DNA of 46,061 bases from an uncultured Bacteroidia bacterium. Lineage in GTDB: Bacteria > Bacteroidota > Bacteroidia > Bacteroidales > UBA932. This document shows, one piece after another, positions 18,564 to 25,923 of the stretch. Positions within the stretch are counted from its first letter, which is position 1; each line of letters opens with the position of its first letter. The stretch covers positions 1-46,061 of the forward strand of contig CACYZM010000035.1 of the NCBI GenBank assembly GCA_902778855.1, given 5' to 3'. The notes under the pieces were generated by a model. It saw nothing but the letters and a program-made list of their open reading frames with translations. It ran no database searches and had not been told where the DNA came from. A program made the position numbers and the translations under genes.

Positions 18564-19111
18564 GTTTCCAACAACGTGAGCCCGCGCGAGCGCCCCGCTA
18601 CGTAGGCGGGCAGCATCGTTCCGTCCCGCTCCACGCCCGGCAGGTAAAGCGGCTGGTCGCGCAGGAAAGCTGTGGCCTCGAAGCGGTCGCCTCGCCGCAG
18701 TTTCGAAGTGCCGGCATCGCGGACTTCAAACTGCATGTTGCCCAGATAAACAAGTTCCACGCGCCGGTCCGGCATCCAGCCCAGGATGACGACGTCCCCC
18801 TCATTGAGATCGGCGCTCCGCACCGATTCTGCCGCGAAAAACGCGGATGTCTCCTGCAATTCCAGGCACAGGCGCCGGAAATTCTCCCGCCCCGTGTAGC
18901 GGGCCAGGATGTCGAGGGTCGATGCGCGCGGCTTGGGGTTGAGGCTCACATAACCCCAAATGCGCTTGAGCGTCGATTCGGAAAGGCGCTCGCCTGTGCG
19001 CGCTTCCACATCCAGCGCCAGGTGCTCAAAGGCCGACGACGTGTTGACGGGTTTGCCGAATTGCCGGGATACTTCGCTCAGCAGGAATTCGATTTCGGGC
19101 GTTTGTTTCAT
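18557..19111 (-). CDS. Conserved Bacteroidota protein found beside Ser/Thr kinases
   Basis: 184 residues from MKQTPEIEFLL. The N-terminal ~85 residues carry a pattern I know from many Bacteroidota hypothetical proteins (STLKRIWGYV, then STLDILARY). It resembles a small helical, possibly DNA-binding, domain. The C-terminal half is beta-rich (LNEGDVVILGWMPDRR, FEVRDAGTSKLRRGD) and could be a ligand or protein-binding barrel. Function unknown. Its start codon overlaps, as ATGA, the inferred end of the broken FN3/LRR gene upstream, so the two were probably cotranslated. Confidence 0.6.
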   Translation of the reverse strand: MKQTPEIEFLLSEVSRQFGKPVNTSSAFEHLALDVEARTGERLSESTLKRIWGYVSLNPKPRASTLDILARYTGRENFRRLCLELQETSAFFAAESVRSADLNEGDVVILGWMPDRRVELVYLGNMQFEVRDAGTSKLRRGDRFEATAFLRDQPLYLPGVERDGTMLPAYVAGRSRGLTLLETY

Positions 19112-20722
19112 AGATAGACGATATTGACGGATTGGCTGCACCGCAACACCCCGATTTGACAAGATAGATGGTCTTCAGGTAGGGGCATTCGGAGCAGTCT
19201 ACCGTGTTGATCTTGGGACATTTGGTCAGGTTGAGGGTGCTGAGGTGGGTCCGGTTGCAGTCGAGGTAGACCAGCTCCGGATTGTCGAGGGTGAGGGTTT
19301 CAAGCGGCTGCGATTCGCAGTGGGCTTCGACAAGCAGGGGGAGTCCGCTGAAATCAAGCGTCTTGATCTGATTGTACGATACGTTGAGCAGATAAACGCG
19401 TTTCTGCATCGACAAGTCGATGCTCCGCAGTTTGTTGACGGCGCAATCCACGATCTCCAGTTTGACGGCGCTGCGCAGATTCAAGGTATCGATCTGGTTG
19501 TGTTGGATAAAGATGGACCGAAGCTCGGGATTGCCCGAGACGTCCACGGTGGTGAGCTGCCCCAGACCACTGTTATTGACCCGGGTTCCTTCCGCGTGCA
19601 GCTTTTTCAGCGAGGGGAACATTTGGATGCCTTCCACTGAAGCCGTTTCGTCGGTATTCAGTTCCACGGTCTCATCGTAACGTACTCGGGGTCCGGGTCT
19701 GGATCCGGATCGGATGAAAGGGTCTCAAAATGTTTGATGTCGGAGAAGAAACGGTCGTGGCCGGCGCAATCCGCGAAGGCTTGAAAAACGTATTTCGTGC
19801 CGGGCTTCAGCCCGCTGACCTCCCGGATGAAGAGGCGGTTCTCTTTGTCAAGCGAGGTTGTCAGTAGGAATTCTTCCTCTTCTTCCGCCGGCCGAATCAG
19901 GAATCCCACGGAGGTGGGGGACTGGGCATAACTGAGCGATGCGATCAGCAGAGCGCCATCCTGAGCGATCTGGGTGGCCTTTACGCTGATAAATTGAATC
20001 GGATCTACTTCATCGGCCGTCGTGAACGTTTGCTCTTCCGATTCGACGCGGATGCCCGATTCTGATTCCACAAAGGCTGTATAATAGTAGACGCGACTAT
20101 TCTCAAGATCGGTTAATGTGCAAGTGAAACCGTGCCCTTCCAGTTCAGCCACGATGGTTGTGGTCCTGTCGGCCCCCTGCGCTCGGACGATGAACCCAAC
20201 TTGGCTGATTGGATCATCGTAGTTCACGGCGGCAATCAGCCGGGCTCCGGAAGAGGTAATTTCCGAAACAGTCACATAGGCGATTTCCGGAACCGGCACA
20301 ACCGGTGCCGCGGCCGTTGTGAATTCCTTCTGTGGTGATGTGATGCGAAGATTCCGTCCGTTCTCCACGAATGCCTGGAACCGGTAGAGACTCTCGCTTT
20401 TCAGGCTGTCAAGCTTGGCCGTAAATGAATCGTTCTGAGACACTACACCCGGAATCTGATAGGTCTTGCCATCCGCCGCAAACAGCAGGAAACCGCACCG
20501 TTCGACACTCCCGCCACCATTGACGGTGGCCGTCAACACCGCCGAATCAAAACCCACATCCGAAACTTCGACCGCCATAATCTCCGGCGCCGTCGTCGGC
20601 TCCGGCCCCGCCTCCCGGCAAGAAACCGCCCCCATAATCGTCGCCAATAGGACCACGGCCAGCCAAACCAGCCGCCCAATCGCCCTAAAAGTAACTTTTC
20701 CGAGGCACCCAAACATTCCCAT
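19108..20722 (-). pseudogene. FN3-like and leucine-rich-repeat lipoprotein, frame broken
   Basis: Part one (20722 to about 19665) has a lipobox (GAVSC near residue 35), three related beta-sandwich modules (~47-137, ~145-235, ~242-337; each has a VGF or CGF strand), a DPDPDPDP linker, and then stops soon after EYVT. Part two, in another frame from about 19680, resumes with LNTDETASVEGIQMFPSL and leucine-rich repeats (LxxLxCxxTxL type). In related proteins as I remember them, a segment of ~30 residues lies between EYVT and the LNTD block, so sequence is missing as well as the frame. Near 19150 the frame seems to slip again: the other frame gives an ending VNIVYL whose stop overlaps the next start as ATGA, while the present frame runs on to 19026. 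Probably a cell-surface adhesin or binding protein in intact form. Confidence 0.6.
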
Positions 20723-20883
20723 CCTGATTTTTCGCGAAAATACAAATTATTCCCGTGCCATGAAACGCCTTTCCCGCCGTGATCCGCCCCGCTTTCAGCT
20801 TCAGTGAAAAATGAACCATTTATGACCCGGCGGAAGAGCGGGGGATTGGCGAAATTTGTATAGATGATTTAAGCCGCTTTTAT

Positions 20884-21102
20884 ATGGCAATCTATAAAGT
20901 AACCACTAAACTTCGCAAATACTGCAACGGAGTTCTTTTGGAACCGGGCATGAGCGTCCAAGTCGTCACGCTAGCTGGCAACCTCTTCTCCGGAGCCGGT
21001 GGAGATGCCACTGAAGCTGCATTCCAGCGCGTTTACGGAATTTCATTACGCCAGGCAAGTGCCTTGAATTCGGGGTGGTTGAAAGTGGAAGTAATTGGAT
21101 AA
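20884..21102 (+). CDS. Small conserved protein, probably DUF6140
   Basis: 72 residues. It starts MAIYKVTTKLRKYCNGVLLE and has the pattern GMSVQVV, a Gly-rich middle, AFQRVYGISL, and a final beta strand. I recall a family of small Bacteroidota proteins with this layout, probably DUF6140, but the name is from memory. It opens the row of tiny genes that ends in the LHH nuclease. A weak -7 box (GAAATTTG, 20851-20858) lies 25 nt upstream. Its base composition is between that of the surrounding genome and the AT-rich genes that follow. Confidence 0.6.
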   Translation: MAIYKVTTKLRKYCNGVLLEPGMSVQVVTLAGNLFSGAGGDATEAAFQRVYGISLRQASALNSGWLKVEVIG

Positions 21103-21133
21103 AAGATAAAGTGATAATAATGATGAAATAACT

Positions 21134-21427
21134 ATGGCGGCGGCAGAGGTTATTAAGGTGATTGGATTATATGGTCTTTTATTGACTTCAGTGATTGTTA
21201 GCATCTTGCTAATTAGGTATTTGGCGTTATCTTGGAAAACGATGTCCAAATCAAAAAAGATGCTCTTGCTAGTACTTGTTATTCTTTTAATTTGTATCGC
21301 TGTTATTTGCCTTATCGGGATAATAAAAACGGAGTCTTTTATAACAACAATGTCGGAAAAGAAGGGGTTGAGATGGATAATAGAAATCGTGTTTGCTATA
21401 GTGATTATTTTTTTTGTTAAAAACTAA
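21134..21427 (+). CDS. Small membrane protein
   Basis: 97 residues with three hydrophobic stretches (about 8-30, 42-64 and 82-95). The last lies close to the C-terminus (VFAIVIIFFVKN). No recognised family. The gene is markedly AT-rich compared with the genes outside the islet. A small membrane protein next to a nuclease toxin could be an immunity or release factor, but nothing in the sequence proves it. Confidence 0.6.
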   Translation: MAAAEVIKVIGLYGLLLTSVIVSILLIRYLALSWKTMSKSKKMLLLVLVILLICIAVICLIGIIKTESFITTMSEKKGLRWIIEIVFAIVIIFFVKN

Positions 21428-21438
21428 ATCAATATGTT

Positions 21439-21603
21439 ATGAAAAAAACACTAATTAATGGCGCTAACTCGGATCTTATGCCGAATGCTGATTCTTTCAT
21501 TCCCGATTATATTGAGAAGAATCTCAAAGACATTGGAACAAAAGGGGGACAAAGGTATTCTGACTTCATTGATAAAATTGTAGATGCGATTTTTAAACGG
21601 TAA
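21439..21603 (+). CDS. Tiny protein of unknown function (54 residues)
   Basis: Starts MKKTLINGANSDLMPNADSF and ends in an amphipathic helix (YSDFIDKIVDAIFKR). No signal peptide or membrane segment is clear. The start is 11 nt after the stop of the membrane protein gene, and the next gene begins 4 nt after its stop, so it reads as part of one operon. AT-rich. Not recognised. Confidence 0.5.
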   Translation: MKKTLINGANSDLMPNADSFIPDYIEKNLKDIGTKGGQRYSDFIDKIVDAIFKR

Positions 21604-21607
21604 AACT

Positions 21608-21757
21608 ATGGCAGGGAATAGTTCTGATATGATTAAAGCTGTTATCAAAATAGGTACAGCCATCGTTTCTTTAGCCTTTGGAAAAAAAGTTGCTGAAGAA
21701 GGATACAAGAATGCTAAAAACTGGAAAGAATCTAGAAATCAGAATACGAATAAGTAA
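21608..21757 (+). CDS. Tiny protein of unknown function (49 residues)
   Basis: MAGNSSDMIKAVIKIGTAIV begins a short protein with one weakly hydrophobic Gly/Ala segment (KIGTAIVSLAFG, about 14-25) and a basic, Asn-rich tail. The start is 4 nt after the preceding stop. AT-rich. The hydrophobic helix and cationic tail resemble small membrane-active peptides, but that is only a resemblance. Confidence 0.5.
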   Translation: MAGNSSDMIKAVIKIGTAIVSLAFGKKVAEEGYKNAKNWKESRNQNTNK

Positions 21758-21990
21758 GGGATAGTTATAGGAATCCGCCTTTATCATTTTCTGAATGCCG
21801 CTTTTACTCATGCGGTGGTAAAGATTGTATTGAGGGACATAAACAATAATACAAGTGAACGAGTCGGCATAGGTAAGTGGCTTGTCTGCGTTGATTAAAG
21901 AAATAATCGATGAGTCATACAGTATTTATCGGAACACGTGACGCTATTTGGCTCATTCTAGAATATGTGATATTCATTAAAAATTATATT

Positions 21991-22146
21991 ATGAACAAAA
22001 AAATAGATCAGATTAAGCCACATATGAGAGAGATTAAGGTCACTCGTAATCCGGATGGTTCTAAAACAACAGAAGTGAATCCTGATGATATTAGGGAGAT
22101 TGGAAGGGCTATAGTAAATATCCTTAGGTTGTTTATTAAGAAGTAG
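21991..22146 (+). CDS. Tiny protein of unknown function (51 residues)
   Basis: Starts MNKKIDQIKPHMREIKVTRN and has a Thr/Asn/Asp-rich middle (NPDGSKTTEVNPDDIREIG) and a C-terminal amphipathic helix (AIVNILRLFIKK). The same frame stays open to an ATG at 21910, but the part before 21991 has poor protein character, so the later start is preferred. The 233-nt gap before it (21758-21990) holds no convincing gene; it contains a small hairpin (CCGC/GCGG near 21801-21817). Confidence 0.5.
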   Translation: MNKKIDQIKPHMREIKVTRNPDGSKTTEVNPDDIREIGRAIVNILRLFIKK

Positions 22147-22176
22147 GGAACTGTGAATTAGTCGGATACAGTTTTT

Positions 22177-22371
22177 ATGTTACGTGGTTACATCCATTCA
22201 ATATGCCCTAATTGTGGACATAGATTTGCTGCCTTAGACATTGAGGACGGCGCGACAGTGCGCTCAATGCCTGTCCGTTGTCCGGCGTGCGGGCATTCTT
22301 TCCGGCCAAGTCACTATTCTCCTTTGCTAGAGTCTTTGTCCGAATTGTTCAAACATTTGAAGCGTAAGTAA
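22177..22371 (+). CDS. Small zinc-ribbon protein
   Basis: 64 residues with two CPxC knuckles (CPNCGHRF near 10 and CPACGHSF near 35) that should bind one zinc ion, then a helical tail (LLESLSELFKHLKRK). Such ribbons bind nucleic acid or protein. It ends 8 nt before the LHH nuclease gene and is probably cotranscribed with it; a role as partner or inhibitor of the nuclease is possible but unproven. Confidence 0.65.
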   Translation: MLRGYIHSICPNCGHRFAALDIEDGATVRSMPVRCPACGHSFRPSHYSPLLESLSELFKHLKRK

Positions 22372-22379
22372 TAATCATT

Positions 22380-22904
22380 ATGTCTCTTATGTCGATAGAA
22401 AAACAATCGCTCCGCAGCCGCACCGGCTGGTCGGATGCCATTTTGGACAACATCGCCTCTCGAGAGGAGGCGGAGATTTATATCAAAGCGGGCCTTCGGG
22501 AGGCACGGATCGGTGGCCGGCCGGCGCTGATTCGTGATGATATTGATTGGTCGGACTACAGTATTCGGCGGAATACCTGGCTTAAGGAGTATTTGGCCGA
22601 TTACGACAAGGCGGCGGAGTATAACAATGCTGATTTGATCGGGGAGGGGTATCCGCCGCGCGACAAGGGCGGGGATCCTTACGAGTTGCATCATATCGGC
22701 CAGCATCCGGATTCGCCGTTGGCGGAGTTGACGGTGTTTGAGCATCGCGAAAACGAGGGCAACTACGCCGTTCTCCATGCGGCGGGGAAGGATTCGGAGA
22801 TTGACCGGCCGCAGTTCGAGCATGAGAAGACAGCGTACTGGCGGGCACGGTATAAGGCTTTTACGCCGGCTGAGATTGAGGCTATCTATCGGAGACGGTA
22901 TTAA
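22380..22904 (+). CDS. Stand-alone LHH nuclease toxin module (HNH/ENDO VII)
   Basis: 174 residues. The C-terminal half has the LHH signature YELHHIGQHPDSPLAELT (101-118; His104, His105), then EHR (121-123), VLHAAGKDSEIDRPQF and YWRAR, the order seen in HNH/ENDO VII superfamily toxins. The N-terminal half (RTGWSDAILDNI, IYIKAGLREARIGGRPALIR) is the segment that precedes this nuclease at the C-terminal tips of polymorphic toxins. Here it is a free gene with no delivery domain, the last of a row of tiny AT-rich genes. Its own composition is closer to that of the host. It should cut nucleic acid. No known immunity family is visible beside it. Confidence 0.82.
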   Translation: MSLMSIEKQSLRSRTGWSDAILDNIASREEAEIYIKAGLREARIGGRPALIRDDIDWSDYSIRRNTWLKEYLADYDKAAEYNNADLIGEGYPPRDKGGDPYELHHIGQHPDSPLAELTVFEHRENEGNYAVLHAAGKDSEIDRPQFEHEKTAYWRARYKAFTPAEIEAIYRRRY

Positions 22905-22925
22905 TCGTTTCGCTTTGTGTCATTT

Positions 22926-23066
22926 CGTCAAAGTGGGCGCACCTAATGGGCCTTTCAGAGCGTGAATCGCTGATTGCCTGCGCGCACCGGCCTTGAAAAG
23001 GCCGGTGCGCGCGTTGCGGAAGCTTCTCATGCCCTATATCGGTTTTTATCCGCGCGCACTTTGGCG
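22926..23066. repeat. Palindromic element D of the ~142-bp family
   Basis: Left arm CGTCAAAGTGGGCGCA (22926-22941) and right arm CGCGCGCACTTTGGCG (23051-23066) are inverted repeats. The central hairpin is a perfect 14-15 bp stem (22980-22994 with 22998-23012). CTG opens the hairpin at offset 52, against 53 in elements A to C, and total length is 141 bp against 142-144. The outer CGTCAAAGTG is kept while the inner arm and the hairpin have both changed from TGTATTCA/GACACC to GCGC-rich sequence. Confidence 0.8.
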
Positions 23067-23103
23067 GGGTAACTGGTAGGTGCGTATCAATTTTGAATAA
23101 TCA

Positions 23104-23136
23104 TTGCTGAATAATCCTACAAAAAGGCTATCTTTG
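23104..23136 (+). promoter_or_regulatory. Promoter of the lipoprotein gene at 23175
   Basis: TATCTTTG (23129-23136) fits the -7 consensus exactly and TTG (23104-23106) lies 22 nt upstream. The start codon follows 38 nt later. Confidence 0.6.
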
Positions 23137-23174
23137 CCGAAACAAACTGACTCTAATCAATAAAACTTAAGAAT

Positions 23175-23714
23175 ATGAAAAAAGTATTGTTCAGTTTCGC
23201 CGTCGTAGCCGCCTGCCTGTTCGTGACGGCTTGTGGCAGCAAGAAAGCGCAGCAGGAAAATTCAGAAAACGAGGCCGTTGAGCAGGTCGCCGAGGAGGCT
23301 TCCAATGAGGCCGAGGCCCAGGAGCCGAAACTGCCGGTGGGACCTTGCACCATCGAAATGGATCTGATGAGCGTCGATATCCCCGAGGGATGGGAAGTGC
23401 TGAATCAGGATCGTCATGAGGTCAAAATCTATCCGGGAACCGGTGATCAGTTTACTGAATCGATCCTGATTCAGGAACAGCCTTACCGGGCATTGGCCGA
23501 TGCGGTGAAGACGATGAAAGGTCTGGAGCAGACCAAGGATCTGGGCACCCTGCCGTTCGGAGACAACAAATTCCTTGCTTACGAGATGCCGGGCGGACTG
23601 ACTGTGTTGATGCGGGCCAATGACAAGGACGAGTATGTGCAGGCCGAAGTCCGCAGCGAAGCCTACAAGAAAGATGGCTACAAGCAGGTCCTTGCCGGAA
23701 TTAAGCTGAAATAA
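23175..23714 (+). CDS. Lipoprotein of unknown function
   Basis: 179 residues. A signal peptide ends in the lipobox FVTAC (Cys20), followed by a Glu/Ala/Gln-rich linker (~24-50) and a compact domain of ~120 residues with mixed strands and helices (VDIPEGWEVLNQ, TESILIQEQPYRAL, GYKQVLAGIKLK). The family is not recognised. It has its own promoter and a strong terminator, so it is expressed as a single gene. Confidence 0.75.
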   Translation: MKKVLFSFAVVAACLFVTACGSKKAQQENSENEAVEQVAEEASNEAEAQEPKLPVGPCTIEMDLMSVDIPEGWEVLNQDRHEVKIYPGTGDQFTESILIQEQPYRALADAVKTMKGLEQTKDLGTLPFGDNKFLAYEMPGGLTVLMRANDKDEYVQAEVRSEAYKKDGYKQVLAGIKLK

Positions 23715-23739
23715 GCGCTGAAACGGGCTTAGATCTATG

Positions 23740-23777
23740 GATACACCGCTCTCAAATGAGAGCGGTGTATCTTTTTT
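23740..23777 (+). terminator. Rho-independent terminator
   Basis: A perfect 14-bp stem (GATACACCGCTCTC with GAGAGCGGTGTATC, 23740-23753 and 23758-23771), loop AAAT, then six T. It ends the lipoprotein gene and lies directly against the promoter of the MATE gene. Confidence 0.9.
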
Positions 23778-23779
23778 CG

Positions 23780-23787
23780 TACCTTTG
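23780..23787 (+). promoter_or_regulatory. -7 box of the MATE operon
   Basis: TACCTTTG matches TAnnTTTG exactly, 13 nt before the start codon at 23801. Any -33 element would have to lie inside the terminator hairpin, and none is clear. Confidence 0.5.
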
Positions 23788-23800
23788 TGACAGGATTCAA

Positions 23801-25159
23801 ATGTCGATGACGCCGGAAGAGAAATATGTGCGGATGACCACGCGCCCGGTCGGGCAGCTGGTGACGAAGCTGGCAGTCCCGTCGATCGTCAGTATGCTCG
23901 TGTCGGGCATCTATAACCTGGCGGATACCTTCTTCATCGGGCAGATCAACACGCAGTCGGTGGCGGCGCTGGGCATCGTATTCTCCTATATGGTGCTCAT
24001 CCAGTCGGTCGCCATTTTCTTCGGGCAGGGGTCGGGCAATTATATCTCCCGGGCACTGGGCCGGCGGGAGAAGGCCGACGCCGAGGAGATGGCCGCGGTG
24101 GGGCTGGTTTCTTCCGTGCTGACGGGCGTCGTGCTGGCTGCGCTCAGTTTCCTGCTGATGCGGCCGATTCTCTCGTTGCTCGGTTCGACGGAGACCATTC
24201 TGCCGTATGCCTGCGACTATTTCCGCTTCATCCTGATAGGCACGCCTTTCATTATGGGCACCTTCACGCTCAACAACCAGATGCGTCACCAGGGCAATGC
24301 GATGCTTTCGATGATCGGCATCGTCTCGGGCGCGGCGCTCAACATTGCGCTCGACCCGATCCTGATTTTCGGGTTCGGCCTAGGCATCCGCGGTGCGGGC
24401 ATGGCCACGGCCATCTCGCAGGCCGTGGGCTTTCTGGTAATCCTGAGCATGGTAGGGAAGCGGGGGACGCTCCATATCAAGCTTTCCCATTTCAAACCCA
24501 CTTGGCGGCGGTATCACGACATTTCCGCGGGCGGCCTGCCCTCGCTGGCCCGGCAGGGGCTGATGAGCCTGTCGGCCATCTGCCTCAATCAGTTGGCCTC
24601 GCACTACGGCGACTCAGCCATCGCTGCGTTTTCGGTGGTGAGTCGCATTATGATGCTGGCCTGCGCCGCGATGATCGGTTACGGGCAGGGATTCCAGCCT
24701 GTGTGCGGGTTCAATTACGGGGCCGGACTCTTCGACCGGGTTCGGAAAGCGTTCTGGCACAGTTGCAGCGTGTCGACAGTCTATTGCACGGTGCTGGCCC
24801 TGTTGGGATGGGTCTTTGCGAGCCCGCTGGTCGCCCTGTTCCGGGCCGACGATCCCGAGGTGATCCGGATCGGCAGCGAAGTGCTTCGCTACCAGTGCTA
24901 CAGCTTCCCGTTGGTGGGCTTTATCACCCTGGCCAATATGTATCTCCAGAACATCCGCAAGACGATACCTGCCATCATCATGGCTTCGGCCCGTCAGGGA
25001 ATCTTCTTCTTACCGGCGCTCTTCGCAGGTCACGCCCTCTGGGGCTTCTTTGGCGTCGAAATCGCTCAGATGCTCGCCGACATCGGCTCCTTCCTGTTCG
25101 CCGTCCCCTTCGTCCTTTATGCCCTGAAGGAGATGGACCGTCAACCGATTGCGCGATGA
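23801..25159 (+). CDS. MATE family efflux transporter
   Basis: 452 residues, twelve membrane helices in two related halves, the usual MATE size. The first half starts RPVGQLVTKLAVPSIVSMLV and contains NLADTFFIGQ; the second has LARQGLMSLSAICLNQLA and GYGQGFQPVCGFNYGA, standard MATE blocks. It would export drugs or metabolites in exchange for Na+ or H+. The start at 23801 follows the -7 box; an earlier in-frame ATG lies within the terminator. The stop overlaps the next start as ATGA. Confidence 0.92.
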   Translation: MSMTPEEKYVRMTTRPVGQLVTKLAVPSIVSMLVSGIYNLADTFFIGQINTQSVAALGIVFSYMVLIQSVAIFFGQGSGNYISRALGRREKADAEEMAAVGLVSSVLTGVVLAALSFLLMRPILSLLGSTETILPYACDYFRFILIGTPFIMGTFTLNNQMRHQGNAMLSMIGIVSGAALNIALDPILIFGFGLGIRGAGMATAISQAVGFLVILSMVGKRGTLHIKLSHFKPTWRRYHDISAGGLPSLARQGLMSLSAICLNQLASHYGDSAIAAFSVVSRIMMLACAAMIGYGQGFQPVCGFNYGAGLFDRVRKAFWHSCSVSTVYCTVLALLGWVFASPLVALFRADDPEVIRIGSEVLRYQCYSFPLVGFITLANMYLQNIRKTIPAIIMASARQGIFFLPALFAGHALWGFFGVEIAQMLADIGSFLFAVPFVLYALKEMDRQPIAR

Positions 25160-25908
25160 ACCCCGTCCGTCCCATCGATTCGCCTGAGGCCATGGTCGCG
25201 GCCATCCGCCACTTCGGCATCCTGCCGTTCTTCCGTTGCGGCGTGCTGGGCTGGTCGGTCGAAGAATTGACCGCGCCGGGCTGCTGGTTCAGCGATGAAG
25301 AAGATACCTTTCTCGGCCCCTGGGACTGGAAGATCGATGCGGTCCGTGAAGGCGACATCGCCTACGGCAAGTACCTCGGCGGCAAGGCGGCCTTCGCGAC
25401 GGTTGAATGGTATCGCGAACTGATGAACTGGCGTCGCAGCCAGCCCCGCTACAAGATGGCGGAGGGCGGCCGCTACCGCGCTACGACCGCGCACGACAAA
25501 CTGATGAAGCGGCTCGCCCCTGTCGCCCTGGGCGCCATCCGTGAGGCCGGCGCTCTCGAGGCCCGCGAGCTACGCCTCATCTGCTCGGCCAACGAGAAGG
25601 CCCCTGTCAAGAAAAATGTGATGGACAGCGTCATCCAGTTCCTCCAGATGGGCACCTGGACCGTCATCGGCGACTTCGAACGTGTCTATCGCGGTCCGGA
25701 GCTGACCTACCGTGGCTGGCAGCGCGCCTCCAACACCACCCCTGACGAACTCTTCGCCGTTCCCATCCTTCCCACCGCCACTTCACTCTCCAACACCGAT
25801 CCGCTCGCCACGGCCCTGACGCCCGCTGCCTCTCGCGCTAAACTTATCGACCACATCCGGGAATTCTTCCCGGAGGCCGATTCGAAAGTACTCGAGAGAC
25901 TCTTCTAG
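25156..25908 (+). CDS. AlkZ-related protein
   Basis: 250 residues. The pattern ILPFFRCGVLGWSVEEL, FLGPWDWK and AYGKYLGGKAAFATVEWY is one I associate with the Bacteroidota family named AlkZ-related protein, a winged-helix relative of the AlkZ/YcaQ DNA glycosylases. A role in DNA handling is possible but unproven for this branch. It is translationally coupled to the MATE gene (ATGA). The same frame is open far upstream, but that part is a shadow of the MATE gene. Confidence 0.55.
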   Translation: MNPVRPIDSPEAMVAAIRHFGILPFFRCGVLGWSVEELTAPGCWFSDEEDTFLGPWDWKIDAVREGDIAYGKYLGGKAAFATVEWYRELMNWRRSQPRYKMAEGGRYRATTAHDKLMKRLAPVALGAIREAGALEARELRLICSANEKAPVKKNVMDSVIQFLQMGTWTVIGDFERVYRGPELTYRGWQRASNTTPDELFAVPILPTATSLSNTDPLATALTPAASRAKLIDHIREFFPEADSKVLERLF

Positions 25909-25923
25909 CGATTTTTCGCCCTG

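Noticed and set aside
24502-25155. A longer N-terminus for the AlkZ-related protein
   Set aside because: That stretch is an out-of-frame reading of the MATE gene. The ATGA overlap at 25156 gives a natural start.
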